64,000 nucleotides of DNA, from positions 124,001 to 188,000 of the forward strand of contig OZ241351.1 in the NCBI GenBank assembly GCA_965200355.1, written 5' to 3'. The translations under genes and the position numbers were made by a program. The notes beneath the pieces were generated by a model. That model made no database searches. It had not been told where the DNA came from and saw nothing but the letters and a program-made list of their open reading frames with translations. The DNA is from Bin18 sp965200355 (lineage in GTDB: Bacteria; Desulfobacterota; Binatia; Bin18). Numbering within the stretch: the first letter of the stretch is position 1; every line of letters begins with the position of its first letter. Positions 1 through 9,329 of the stretch are shown here, piece after piece.

Positions 1-2
1 CC

Positions 3-1907
3 GAGTATTATGAGTTGGCCCAGCCAGAGAGAGCGGTGCGGGACGTTGTGCTGGAGACGCTCAGGAAAACCAGTCCGCCGATTTGTATTACCGCGCTGAC
101 CACTGTGCTCGGCTTCCTCTCCTTGGGCGTGAATCCGCTGACCAGTATTCGAGAAATGGGGATTTTCTCGTCGATGGGTATTCTGATTGCTTTTCTCCTA
201 TCTATTCTCCTGGTCCCAGCCGTGCTGACCCAGTTGCGTCTGCCGGCCAACCCGGCGGGGGCGTTTGCCCCTGGGGTCACCGCGGGGCTGCGCCGTATCG
301 GTCGCTTTGCCATTCAGCACCGGCTGAGCGTTATCGGGGTGGCGTTGCTTTGCGCCGGGGTGGCGGTCTGGAACCTGGCCTCAATTCGGGTCGATTCGAA
401 TTTCCAGGCGTTCTTCCGCCCCAACGACCCGGTTCGCCAGGCCACCGACGCGATTAACGAGCATCTGGTCGGGAGTATGGCGTTTTATGTCGTGATTGAT
501 GGGGCCGAAAAAGACGCGATGAAACAGTGGGATACCTTGCGCCGGATCAAAGACCTGCAAGCCTATATCGACAGCCGGCCGGGTGTCGATAAAACCGTTT
601 CGTTTGTGGACTACTGTGATCTGCTCGACCGTGGGGCGCAGGCCGGCGGAGGGGGGCTGATAGTCGGGCCGGCGGGCGAGCTGCTGTCGGCTCCACCCCC
701 AGCAAACCCCACTACCTTCTGGCAGGAGCCGTCTCAACTCCGGGCTGTCATGCAGCTCGTGGCCGGCAGTCCAAATAGTTTTCGGTCGGTTGCCAGCCCG
801 GACTTTGCGCGCTCGAATATCCTGGTCCGCACCACGCTGTCCGGCTCACAGGAGATTTCCGCACTCGCGGCACAAATTACGGCCTACGCCCAGGAGCACT
901 TTCCGCCCGACCTCAAGGTCCGCCCCACCGGCAATCTGATTCTCCTGACCAGGACCACCGGCGATATTATTACCGGCCAAATTCGGAGTCTGTCTCTGGC
1001 CGCGGGTGTCATCTTCATTATTATGTCGGCCATGTTTCTGTCCCTGCGGATTGGCCTGATCGCCATGCTCCCCAACATTTTTCCGATTGTGATTTTTTTC
1101 GGGCTGATGGGGCTCTCGGGGGCGGTGCTCAACCTGGGGACCAGCATTATCGCCGCGATAGCCCTCGGGATTGCCGTGGATAATACCGTGCACTTGATGA
1201 CCAGGCTGAGCACAGAGGTGCACACCGCCCCAGACCAGGAGACCGCCCTGCTCCGCACCCTCGGGACCGTGGGCAAGCCGAGCCTGTATGCCTCTGTTAT
1301 CTTATTGCTCGGCTTTCTGGTGTTGTGTTTTTCGACGTTTGTGCCAATCCAGGAATTTGGGATGCTCTCGGCGGCCACCATGATTGTGGCCTTTGGGGCG
1401 GATGTGGTCCTGTTGCCGGCCTTGCTCGCCACCACCAAAATCATCACCCTGTGGGAGGTCCTATACCTGAAACTCGGGCGGGACCCGCAGAAGACGATTC
1501 CCCTGTTTGCCGGGCTGCGGCCCCTGCAAGCCAAAATTGTCACGCTGATGGGGGAGTTTCGGACCTTTGACAAAGGGGACTTCATCGTGAGACAGGGCGA
1601 GGTCGGGCGAGAGATGTTCGTCCTGATCAACGGCCGGGCCGACGCCCGGCTTACGGTTGACGGCACGTCCAAGCTGCTCCGCACTATGGAACGCGGCGAT
1701 GTCATTGGCGAGATGGCCCTCATTCGTCACAATCAGCGCACCGCGGACGTCATTGCCGTAGACGATGCCGAGGCGATTGTCGTGAATGAGCGCTTCTTGG
1801 ACCGTATGCAAAAACGCTATCCCCGGATTGGGGCCCGGATATTTCTGAATATCGCCAAGATATTGAGTGATCGTCTGGACGATGTGTCTCGCCGCGGCGT
1901 GGCCTAA
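3..1907 (+). CDS. RND/MMPL-family exporter with C-terminal cyclic nucleotide-binding domain (5' partial)
   Basis: This is the C-terminal part of an inner-membrane RND-superfamily exporter. The frame is open to the window edge, so the true start lies upstream. Counting from the Leu codon at 15, residues 1-75 hold the end of the first membrane block. About 125-310 form a periplasmic loop, and 325-475 hold the second membrane block with the family motif GIAVDNTVHLM. After the last helix (about 475) comes a cyclic nucleotide-binding domain at about 497-620, with a phosphate-binding-cassette-like stretch, GDVIGEMALI then NQRTADV, keeping the expected Glu and Arg. Membership in the RND/MMPL lipid- or hydrophobe-exporter group is well supported; the substrate is unknown. 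The fused sensor domain suggests transport gated by cAMP or c-di-GMP, which is inference. recN follows after 32 bases. Confidence 0.9.
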   Translation, partial: EYYELAQPERAVRDVVLETLRKTSPPICITALTTVLGFLSLGVNPLTSIREMGIFSSMGILIAFLLSILLVPAVLTQLRLPANPAGAFAPGVTAGLRRIGRFAIQHRLSVIGVALLCAGVAVWNLASIRVDSNFQAFFRPNDPVRQATDAINEHLVGSMAFYVVIDGAEKDAMKQWDTLRRIKDLQAYIDSRPGVDKTVSFVDYCDLLDRGAQAGGGGLIVGPAGELLSAPPPANPTTFWQEPSQLRAVMQLVAGSPNSFRSVASPDFARSNILVRTTLSGSQEISALAAQITAYAQEHFPPDLKVRPTGNLILLTRTTGDIITGQIRSLSLAAGVIFIIMSAMFLSLRIGLIAMLPNIFPIVIFFGLMGLSGAVLNLGTSIIAAIALGIAVDNTVHLMTRLSTEVHTAPDQETALLRTLGTVGKPSLYASVILLLGFLVLCFSTFVPIQEFGMLSAATMIVAFGADVVLLPALLATTKIITLWEVLYLKLGRDPQKTIPLFAGLRPLQAKIVTLMGEFRTFDKGDFIVRQGEVGREMFVLINGRADARLTVDGTSKLLRTMERGDVIGEMALIRHNQRTADVIAVDDAEAIVVNERFLDRMQKRYPRIGARIFLNIAKILSDRLDDVSRRGVA

Positions 1908-1939
1908 GCAAGCGCCGGACGCGCCTGGGAACCCGCTCT

Positions 1940-3655
1940 ATGCTGCGTCATCTGCATGTCAAAAATCTCGCCTTGATCGACGATTTGGAACTATCGTTTG
2001 CATCGGGCCTGAATGTCATTACCGGCGAGACCGGGGCGGGCAAGAGCCTGCTCATGCAGGCTATCGGCCTGGCCTTGGGCGAGCGGGCAACCGCCGACCT
2101 GATTCGCCGCGATACGACCACCGCCAGTGTCGAGGCGGTCTTCGGCCTTGACCAGGCCCGCCTCACCGCTCTCTTTGCGGAACATGAACTGCGCGCAGCG
2201 GACGAACTCCTCGTCCGGCGCGTCATTACGGCGAGCGGGCGGAGCCGGGTGTATCTGAACGGCCGGCTGGCCACCGTGGCCCTGCTGCGTCAGCTCAGCA
2301 CCGGGCTGCTGCACGTCTACGGGCAGCATGAGCAACAGGTCTTACGTGAGGCGGATTCGGCCCTCTCCCTGCTCGACGATTTCGCCGAGACGGCGCACAG
2401 CGTGCGGGAAATGGGCGTGCGCTACCAGACCCTGCGACGGGCCTGGGAACGCCTGCGCACGCGGATCGAGGACCAGGCCGCGGCTGAGGCCCGCCAGGAC
2501 TTCCTCCGTTTTCAGGTCGATGAGATTCGCCACGCCGGCCTCCAGCCCGGAGAAGAAGAGGCCCTGCGGCAGGAACGGGCCATTCTCGTGCACGCCGAAA
2601 AGCTCTACCAGACGACCTGCGGGGGCGAAGCGGTACTCACCTCCAGTGATGGCGCGGTCGCCGATCAACTCGGACACTTGGTGAATCAACTGGGTGCCCT
2701 GGTCCAGGTGGACGCCAGCCTGAACGAAGCGGTCTCACTCCTGAACGCCGGGCTGGCCCAGGTCGAAGAGGCCGCCCTCTTCCTGCGGAAATATAGCGAG
2801 CGCCTCAACCCGAATCCCGAGCGTTTGGAAGAGATTGACGCGCGCCTCGTCCTGCTCTCGCGTCTCAAGAAAAAATACGGCGAAAGTATTGAGGCAATGC
2901 TGGACCGCCAGGCAGGGTTGGAACGCGAGTTGGAACAGCTCGAGAGCGGAGAGGAAGCGGTGGCCACGTTACAGCAAGAAGTCGCCCAGGCCGCTCACAC
3001 GGCCTGGGGCTGGGCTGACACATTGTCTCAGGAGCGGCGCGGGGCTGCCCGGCGTCTTGAGTACAGCCTCCAGACCGAATTAGGCCACCTCGGGATGCAC
3101 GGCGCGCATTTTCGCGTCCAATTTCTGCCACCGCTCGAAGAGGAAGCCGCGCCGGTATCGGACTCGCCGTTTACGCAAGACGGCCAACGGCTCGGAGAGC
3201 GCGGCTCCGATCAGGTCGCCTTTTATCTGTCCGCTAATCCAGGGGAGCCGCTCTTACCACTCGTCCAGGTTGCTTCCGGCGGAGAACTCTCCCGTCTCAT
3301 GCTCGCCCTCAAAGCGCTCAGCGCGGCCGCGGGAGCCACCCCGACCCTGATTTTTGACGAGGTGGACGCGGGGATCGGCGGTGGGGTGGCCGAGGTGGTC
3401 GGGCGGCGGCTCAAAGCTTTGGCCGCCCAGCATCAGGTGCTGTGTATTACGCATTTGCCGCAGATCGCAGCCTTTGCCGACCACGCCTACACCGTGACCA
3501 AAATGGTCACTCAGGGGCGCACGATTTCTTCCGCCCAACGGCTGACCCAGCGTGAACGCCTCCAGGAACTCGCCCGGATGTTGGGCGGTGTCGAGATCAC
3601 GCCCGAAGCCCGCCGCCACGCGCGCGAAATGCTTGAGGGGGCCCGGCGGGGTTGA
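1940..3655 (+). CDS. recN: DNA repair protein RecN
   Basis: SMC-like ATPase of 571 residues that acts in double-strand break repair and recombination in the cytoplasm. The ATG at 1940 begins MLRHLHVKNLALID, the usual RecN N-terminus. Walker A is TGETGAGKSLL near residues 31-41. Two coiled-coil arms (about 155-380) flank the hinge. The ABC signature region ASGGELSRLMLALK precedes Walker B, LIFDEVDAGIGGG, near 470-485, and a THLPQIAA motif follows. The length is normal for the family and the gene is intact. It sits 32 bases downstream of the exporter and may be co-transcribed with it, although it is normally an SOS-type gene; no clear LexA box was seen. Confidence 0.97.
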   Translation: MLRHLHVKNLALIDDLELSFASGLNVITGETGAGKSLLMQAIGLALGERATADLIRRDTTTASVEAVFGLDQARLTALFAEHELRAADELLVRRVITASGRSRVYLNGRLATVALLRQLSTGLLHVYGQHEQQVLREADSALSLLDDFAETAHSVREMGVRYQTLRRAWERLRTRIEDQAAAEARQDFLRFQVDEIRHAGLQPGEEEALRQERAILVHAEKLYQTTCGGEAVLTSSDGAVADQLGHLVNQLGALVQVDASLNEAVSLLNAGLAQVEEAALFLRKYSERLNPNPERLEEIDARLVLLSRLKKKYGESIEAMLDRQAGLERELEQLESGEEAVATLQQEVAQAAHTAWGWADTLSQERRGAARRLEYSLQTELGHLGMHGAHFRVQFLPPLEEEAAPVSDSPFTQDGQRLGERGSDQVAFYLSANPGEPLLPLVQVASGGELSRLMLALKALSAAAGATPTLIFDEVDAGIGGGVAEVVGRRLKALAAQHQVLCITHLPQIAAFADHAYTVTKMVTQGRTISSAQRLTQRERLQELARMLGGVEITPEARRHAREMLEGARRG

Positions 3656-3746
3656 GGGGACTCCGGGCTTGTGAGATTCTGCGATAACCCCTAGCGAATT
3701 TTTCGCCGGCGTCCATTGAGCCGGCTGCCTACGGAGAAATGAGGGA

Positions 3747-4769
3747 ATGATGAAACAATACCCAATCCTGGCGGTCGTCTTCGGTATGCTTCTGGTGACA
3801 GCATCAGCAGGGCGGGCAGACACTATTACCGCGTTCTTGGATAGTCCAGCCAATCATACCAGCGTTGCTGGGATTGAAACGGTCCACGGCTGGGCCTTTG
3901 CGAGCAATAATGCCCCCGTGTCCGTCTACCTCCGCGTTGATGGCACGACCCGGCACGACTACCCCCTGCCGTGCTGCGGTCCCCGAGAAGACGTGCAGCA
4001 GGCCGTAGCGGGTGCCCCCCTCAACACGAGTTATTCTGGCGTGCTCAACTATGCCGGCTTGGGCTCTGGTGAGCATAGCATTGGCGTCGAGATTCAGGCT
4101 GAAGGCTGCGAGCCGGTTATTATTGAGCATACCGTGACGGTTGCCGTGCCGGGTAACGTCACATTTAATGAGGCGTTCAGCTTTGAAGAGTCATGGACGG
4201 GGGTGGACGTACTCAACGACCAGATACTCATTATGAACGCAACCGCGGGGGCTGATACAGGCAGGTCAGCCAATCTGCGGGTGGATTATGCCCTGTCCAC
4301 CCAGAATACCGGCATCGTTGAGGCATATAACGCGGACGAAACAACCGGTGATACCCTGGCCGCGGTGCAAGCAATTTTTAACGCGCGCTGTCTGCCCTGC
4401 CATTCGAGCGACAACGCTGAGGGCCATCCGGTCGCCAACCTGGATTTGGCCGAAGGGCATATGCCGCGTCAGACGATTGCGGCCAGGAGTGGGTAGTTCT
4501 CTGATGGCACCCTGCTTATCAATCCGGGTCGTCCAGATGAGAGCTATATTGTCGAGAAAATATCCGTGGATGAACCCCGCCACGGTCGTCGTATGCCGCG
4601 GGATATGCCGCCGTTGTCCGCGGCGGAGATTGAGACTATTCGGAGTTGGGTCCTTGGCGGAGCACTCGTTCCGTCCGGTTTTGCCGGCCATGAGACCGGC
4701 CATGACGACGATCACGACCATGAGACCGGCCATGACGACGATCATGACGACGATCATGACCATGGTTAG
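3747..4769 (+). pseudogene. Secreted haem-binding (PSCyt-like) protein interrupted by in-frame TAG
   Basis: The ATG at 3747 (or 3750) follows a purine-rich GGAGAAATGAGGGA stretch and encodes a signal peptide of about 25 residues (cut near ASAGRADT). A beta-rich domain with HGWAF, a DG turn, CCGPREDV and GSGEHSIGV follows (about 35-140). Then comes a c-type haem site, CLPCHS, near residue 214. The frame stops at TAG 4494-4496 but continues in the same frame without another stop to 4769. The continuation adds INPGRPDESYIVEKI and GRRMPRDMPPLS, which are typical of planctomycete-type cytochrome domains, and a His/Asp-rich tail. Read through, the protein would have about 339 residues. It is therefore one gene carrying a nonsense codon; pseudogene, amber read-through and base error are all possible. 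Exact function is unknown. Confidence 0.75.
4689..4766 (+). repeat. 30-bp tandem repeat encoding a His/Asp-rich tail
   Basis: Two direct copies of a 30-bp unit start at 4689 and 4719 with one base change, followed by a partial unit. Each encodes the ten residues HETGHDDDHD, and the partial unit adds DDHDHG. This would form a metal-binding tail on the interrupted haem protein. The repetition suggests expansion by slippage. Confidence 0.85.
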
Positions 4770-4826
4770 GAAACGAACACAGGCACGTCTCTTGGATAGA
4801 CAACCGGCCTTGTCTGATAAGAGAAC

Positions 4827-7043
4827 GTGACTGTGCTTGACCTGCTCAAGAAACATTTCGGCTATGACCAGTTCCGTCCGCTGCAAGCCGAGATCATCGC
4901 CAGCGTCCTCGCGCAGCGTGACACGCTGGTGCTGATGCCCACCGGTGGCGGCAAGTCCCTGTGCTATCAGTTGCCGGCGCTGTGCTTTGAGGGGCTGACG
5001 CTGGTCGTCTCACCCCTGATCGCCCTGATGAAGGATCAGGTCGATACCCTCAAGGCCAACGGTATCGCCGCCGCGTTCATCAATAGCAGCCTGACCTACC
5101 CGGAATTGAACCACGTGCGGGCGCAAGTCCACCGCAACGCGATCAAAATCCTGTACGTTGCCCCAGAGCGGCTGGCCCTGCCCGGCTTCCTGCATTTCCT
5201 GACCGAACGCCCGGTCAGCCTGGTGGCCGTGGACGAGGCGCACTGCATCTCCATGTGGGGCCACGAGTTCCGGCCCGATTATCGCAACTTGGTCACGCTG
5301 CGGCGCGCCTTGCCCAGCGTCCCCTGTATCGCCCTGACCGCCACGGCGACCGAACAGGTCCGGCGCGACGTGGCCGAACAACTCGAACTGGCGCAGCCGC
5401 AGGAGTTCATCGCCAGCTTCAACCGCGCCAACCTGAGCTATACGGTCCGGCCCAAGCGCAACTCCGTGCAGGCGCTGGCGGACCTGCTGGACGCCTACCG
5501 GGGCGCGGCATGCATCGTGTACTGCTTTTCACGCAAGAGCGCGGAGGACTTGGCCACGGCACTGGGCGAGCGGGGTCTGTCCGCCCTGCCCTATCATGCC
5601 GGCCTGGATACGACGGTGCGGAACGAGACCCAGGAGAAATTCATCCGTGACGAGGTTCCGGTCATCGTGGCAACTATCGCTTTTGGCATGGGTATCGACA
5701 AGCCCGATGTGCGCCTGGTCGTCCACTACGACCTGCCCAAGTCGCTCGAAGGCTATTACCAGGAGACGGGCCGGGCTGGGCGCGACGGTCTGCCCAGCGA
5801 GTGCGCCCTGTTCTACTCGTATGGCGATAAGGTCAAGCAGGATTTTTTTATTGACCAGATAGAGAACACGGACGAGCGGCGTGACGCCCAGGACAAGCTG
5901 GCGCGGGTGATCGAGTTCTGCGACTTGCAGACCTGTCGTCGAAAATATCTGCTTACCTACTTTGGCGAAGACTGGCCGCAGGACAACTGCGGGGGGTGCG
6001 ACATCTGCCTGACACCCAGGGAGGAGTTCGACGCGACAATTATCGCCCAGAAAATCCTGTCCGCGGTGGTCCGCACCGGCGAGCGGTTCGGTATTGCCCA
6101 CGTGAGCCAAGTGCTGCGCGGGGCCAACACCAAACGCATTCGGGAACTGCGACACGACCGGCTGAGCGTCTACGGCATTGTCACCGACTGCTCGGACGGC
6201 GAGATCAAGGAACTGGCCGGTTTGCTGCAAGCCGCGGGCCTGCTGTGGAAGAGCAACCGCGCATACGCCAGCCTGAGCCTGACCTCGGCCGGTCGAAAAT
6301 TCCTCAAAAATCGCCAGCCCCTGACCCTCACCCGTGCCAAATGGGCTGAACCGACTCCCCGCCTCGACTCCGACCCAGCCCTGGTCTGGCGCAGACGGGG
6401 GACGCCGGCGTCTATAGCCGACGAGCAGGGGGCCAGCGCCGTCGATGCCGCCCTGTTCGAGAAGCTGCGCAGCCTGCGCCGGCGGCTGGCTGCGCAGCGC
6501 AACGTCCCGCCGTATGTCATCTTCGGCGACGCCACGCTGAGACAGATGGCAGCCTATCTGCCCCAGAGCGGCGAGAGCCTGTCTCGTATCTCGGGTGTGG
6601 GCGCGGCGAAACTGGAGCGCTGGGGCGCGGCGTTTCTGGAGGTTATTTGCTCATACGCTCATGAACAGGGTCTTGCGGAACGGCCTGTTCCAGGGCCGCG
6701 CCGCGCCAGAGCGCCGCGCGACAGCGGGGTCAGTCGGGAGGGTTCAACCTACGCCACGACAAAACGGCTGCTTGCGCAGGGCCGGTCGATTGAGGCGGTT
6801 GCGTCGGCGCGCAACCTGTCTCCTGTGACCATAGTGAGCCATGTTGAAAAGCTGCTGGCGTCCGGCGAGAGCGTTGACCTGCGGCCATTGCTCCCGGCAC
6901 CAGAGCGTCTGGAGACCATTCGAACCGCCTTGGACCACGCCGGCACGAGCGTCCTCGCCCCGGTCAAATCCAGACTGGGCAAAGACTATACCTATGAGGA
7001 GATTCGACTGGTCCGAGCGTTCGTATTGCGCAGGGCTGGATAG
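4827..7043 (+). CDS. recQ: ATP-dependent DNA helicase RecQ
   Basis: 3'-5' DNA helicase of 738 residues for recombinational repair and replication fork processing. The GTG at 4827 gives MTVLDLLKKHFGYDQFRPLQ, the standard N-terminus. Walker A is PTGGGKSLCYQ (about 38-48). The DEAH box is DEAHCISMWGHEFRP (about 136). Motif VI is QETGRAGRDG. The zinc site is formed by Cys residues around 364-393 (CDLQTC, then NCGGCDIC). An RQC winged helix (about 400-510) and an HRDC domain (about 525-610) follow. The last 100 residues resemble the HTH_40 extension of some long RecQ proteins. The gene is intact and ends in TAG, one of many genes here that use TAG as a true stop. Confidence 0.96.
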   Translation: MTVLDLLKKHFGYDQFRPLQAEIIASVLAQRDTLVLMPTGGGKSLCYQLPALCFEGLTLVVSPLIALMKDQVDTLKANGIAAAFINSSLTYPELNHVRAQVHRNAIKILYVAPERLALPGFLHFLTERPVSLVAVDEAHCISMWGHEFRPDYRNLVTLRRALPSVPCIALTATATEQVRRDVAEQLELAQPQEFIASFNRANLSYTVRPKRNSVQALADLLDAYRGAACIVYCFSRKSAEDLATALGERGLSALPYHAGLDTTVRNETQEKFIRDEVPVIVATIAFGMGIDKPDVRLVVHYDLPKSLEGYYQETGRAGRDGLPSECALFYSYGDKVKQDFFIDQIENTDERRDAQDKLARVIEFCDLQTCRRKYLLTYFGEDWPQDNCGGCDICLTPREEFDATIIAQKILSAVVRTGERFGIAHVSQVLRGANTKRIRELRHDRLSVYGIVTDCSDGEIKELAGLLQAAGLLWKSNRAYASLSLTSAGRKFLKNRQPLTLTRAKWAEPTPRLDSDPALVWRRRGTPASIADEQGASAVDAALFEKLRSLRRRLAAQRNVPPYVIFGDATLRQMAAYLPQSGESLSRISGVGAAKLERWGAAFLEVICSYAHEQGLAERPVPGPRRARAPRDSGVSREGSTYATTKRLLAQGRSIEAVASARNLSPVTIVSHVEKLLASGESVDLRPLLPAPERLETIRTALDHAGTSVLAPVKSRLGKDYTYEEIRLVRAFVLRRAG

Positions 7044-7067
7044 CAGTCCAGGTCTCCGGTATTGCCG

Positions 7068-8165
7068 ATGAGTATGCCCGCCCTCTCCTCGTATGTACTG
7101 CTGGCACTGGCTTGGTCAAGCGTGCTGACCGGCTGTCAGGCGGCGTTCGGGCCGCAGGCCCTCGAACGCACCCATCCAGCCTATAATGCAGCGATTATCG
7201 CTTCTGTTAATGAGCAAATGCTCCAGAATCTGGTGCGGATGCGTTACCGGGATGTGCCTTTTTTTCTGGAAATCGGCAGCGTCACAACCAGTTTGTCTCT
7301 CCAGGCGAATGCTGGACTGAGCGCCGGGCTGAACTTCGGTGGCGACGATGCGCTCGGTCCGAATATGGGGCTGGCCTATGCCGACAACCCGACGATCTCC
7401 TATGCGCCTTTGCAGGGTGAAAACCTGTTAAAGAGCATTCTCAGTCCCCTCCAGTTGGAAGCGATTCTTGTGCTGACGCAATCAGGGTGGAACATCAACC
7501 GGGTATTTGGCTTGTGTTTTGAACGAATCAACAACCTGTACAACGCCCCGACTGCATCCGGGCCAACACCACAACTGGAGCCGGACTATGAGCAGTTCAA
7601 TCACTTGCTGGAATCGTTGCGGACCTTACAAGAAAAACAGATGATAGAGATCGGCACGACGACGCAGCCGGGCTCCCCCGGCATTACCATGAGGCTGGTC
7701 ACGGATGCTGAGGAATATCAGCGCGAAATCGACCGGATTTATGCCCTGCTCCAACTCGACCGGAGCGTTCGTGACTTCGCGCTGAATACGGATTTCCTTG
7801 AGGTGAAAGACACCCAATGGGCGGTGCGCACCCGCTCTATCTCCGGGTTGCTGTATTATCTGTCACACAACGTGGACACCCCGGACCGGCATCAGGCTGA
7901 CGGACTAGTGACCGTTACAGAGTCTCACACTGGGGGCAAGTTCGACTGGAATAACACGCCGGCCGGCCGGCTGTTCAGGGTGAAGACCAGCCCCGAGCGG
8001 CCCGACAATGCGTATATCGCCACCTCTTACCGAGGCCAGTGGTTCTATATTGAAGACACCGACCTGGAATCCAAATCCACCTTTATGCTGCTGCGCCAAC
8101 TGTTTGACCTGCAAGCCGGTCAGACCCAATCCCAAGGGCCGACGCTGACCCTTCCAGTCAGGTGA
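7068..8165 (+). CDS. Conserved uncharacterised lipoprotein
   Basis: Protein of 365 residues with no function I can name. The ATG at 7068 is preferred over a TTG six bases earlier because it gives a compact lipoprotein signal: a hydrophobic stretch then LTGC, with the lipidated Cys at residue 23. The mature part begins with conserved-looking blocks such as NEQMLQNLVRMRYRD and PFFLEIGSV (about 47-72). Later come a LTQSGWNINRVFG block and ERINNLYNAPTAS (about 140-165). The C-terminal half has a YIATSYRGQWFYIEDTDL block followed by SKSTFMLLRQLFDLQ. I recall similar proteins, all unannotated, in planctomycetes and proteobacteria (from memory). It is probably an outer-membrane or periplasmic anchored protein. 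It stands alone between recQ and pdhA. Confidence 0.8.
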   Translation: MSMPALSSYVLLALAWSSVLTGCQAAFGPQALERTHPAYNAAIIASVNEQMLQNLVRMRYRDVPFFLEIGSVTTSLSLQANAGLSAGLNFGGDDALGPNMGLAYADNPTISYAPLQGENLLKSILSPLQLEAILVLTQSGWNINRVFGLCFERINNLYNAPTASGPTPQLEPDYEQFNHLLESLRTLQEKQMIEIGTTTQPGSPGITMRLVTDAEEYQREIDRIYALLQLDRSVRDFALNTDFLEVKDTQWAVRTRSISGLLYYLSHNVDTPDRHQADGLVTVTESHTGGKFDWNNTPAGRLFRVKTSPERPDNAYIATSYRGQWFYIEDTDLESKSTFMLLRQLFDLQAGQTQSQGPTLTLPVR

Positions 8166-8270
8166 AAACGTCGGAGGCAAGCGGCTCGCCTTGCAATCGC
8201 CAGACGGTCTCTTTACTCTAACGGGTGGAGAAAGAGCGACCCAGAAACCACCGCTCGCGAGGGAATCAGC

Positions 8271-9287
8271 ATGGATAAGACCCTGATGCTTGCGCTCTAC
8301 CGCGACATGATTCGCATTCGGCGCTTTGAAGAAGAAGCGGCCCGCTCGTATTCGCGGGGCAAAATTGGCGGCTTTCTGCACTTGTATAATGGCCAAGAGG
8401 CAGTGGCGGTTGGAGCGATGTCCGCGGTTGAGCCCACGGATTATATTGTGGCGACCTATCGTGACCACGGCCATTATCTGGCCCGGGTTGGGGATATGAA
8501 CGCGGCCATGGCGGAATTATTCGGCAAGGTGGACGGCTGTGCCAAGGGCCGGGGCGGCTCGATGCACTATTTTGACGTGGCCAAACGCTTCATGGGCGGT
8601 CACGCCATTGTGGGTGGCCATGTCCCCATTGCCGCGGGGATTGCCTTTGCCTCCAAATATCGGGGCGAGTCGGATGTGACCCTATGCTTCTTTGGCGAGG
8701 GAACGGCCAATATGGGCGCTTTTCACGAGGGCCTGTCGCTGGCCGCGCTCTGGAAGCTGCCGGTGATCTTTATTTGCGAGAACAACCTCTATTCCATGGG
8801 CACCCCCCTCTATCGGACCCTGTCGGTTGAGGATGTGGCCGTGCGGGCCAAGGGCTACCCGATGGCTCAGGAGATCGTAAACGGAGATGATGTGCTTGAG
8901 GTCCGAGAGGTCATTCGCCACGCGGCCAAACGCGCCCGCACCGAGAGTTTGCCGATTCTCATCGAAGCCAAGACCTACCGTTTTCGGGGCCATTCCATGT
9001 CCGACCCGGCCAAGTACCGCACAAAAGCCGAAGTCAAAGAGTGGATGGAACGCGACCCCATCCGACTTTTGGCCGAACGCATTTATGCGTTGGGTATTGC
9101 CAATGAAGAACAGCTCGCTGCCATTGACCAGGAAGCCAAACAAGAAGTGGCCGGGGCGGTGCAGTTTGCCGATGCGTCCCCGTCGCCTGACACCGCGACG
9201 CTGTTCGACGATATCTACTACGAACCAGACCACCAGGACGAAAAAATTATGCCGCTCGAAAAGCACCGGCAGCAGGCCAGCGCATAA
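8271..9287 (+). CDS. pdhA: Pyruvate (2-oxo acid) dehydrogenase E1 component, alpha subunit
   Basis: Thiamine diphosphate-dependent alpha subunit of 338 residues. With the beta subunit it decarboxylates pyruvate or a related 2-oxo acid and acetylates lipoyl-E2. The ATG at 8271 follows GAGGGAATCAGC. The ThDP motif runs from GEGTANMGAFHEG (about 143) to ICENNLYSMG (about 172). YRFRGHSMSDP (about 239) is the usual phosphorylation-loop region. The N-terminal FEEEAARSY and GFLHLYNGQEA blocks are standard. The beta subunit follows after a 207-bp repeat-filled gap. No E2 or E3 gene is present nearby, so substrate choice (pyruvate, acetoin or branched-chain acids) cannot be settled from context. Confidence 0.9.
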   Translation: MDKTLMLALYRDMIRIRRFEEEAARSYSRGKIGGFLHLYNGQEAVAVGAMSAVEPTDYIVATYRDHGHYLARVGDMNAAMAELFGKVDGCAKGRGGSMHYFDVAKRFMGGHAIVGGHVPIAAGIAFASKYRGESDVTLCFFGEGTANMGAFHEGLSLAALWKLPVIFICENNLYSMGTPLYRTLSVEDVAVRAKGYPMAQEIVNGDDVLEVREVIRHAAKRARTESLPILIEAKTYRFRGHSMSDPAKYRTKAEVKEWMERDPIRLLAERIYALGIANEEQLAAIDQEAKQEVAGAVQFADASPSPDTATLFDDIYYEPDHQDEKIMPLEKHRQQASA

Positions 9288-9329
9288 ACCCTCACCCCTG
9301 CCCCTCTCCCTGAGGGAGAGGGGAAAATT

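Noticed and set aside
4494..4496. General reassignment of TAG to an amino acid
   Set aside because: TAG ends many intact genes at the expected place (recQ, gloB, hisC, cmk, ihfB, the ATPase gene), so it is a normal stop codon here.
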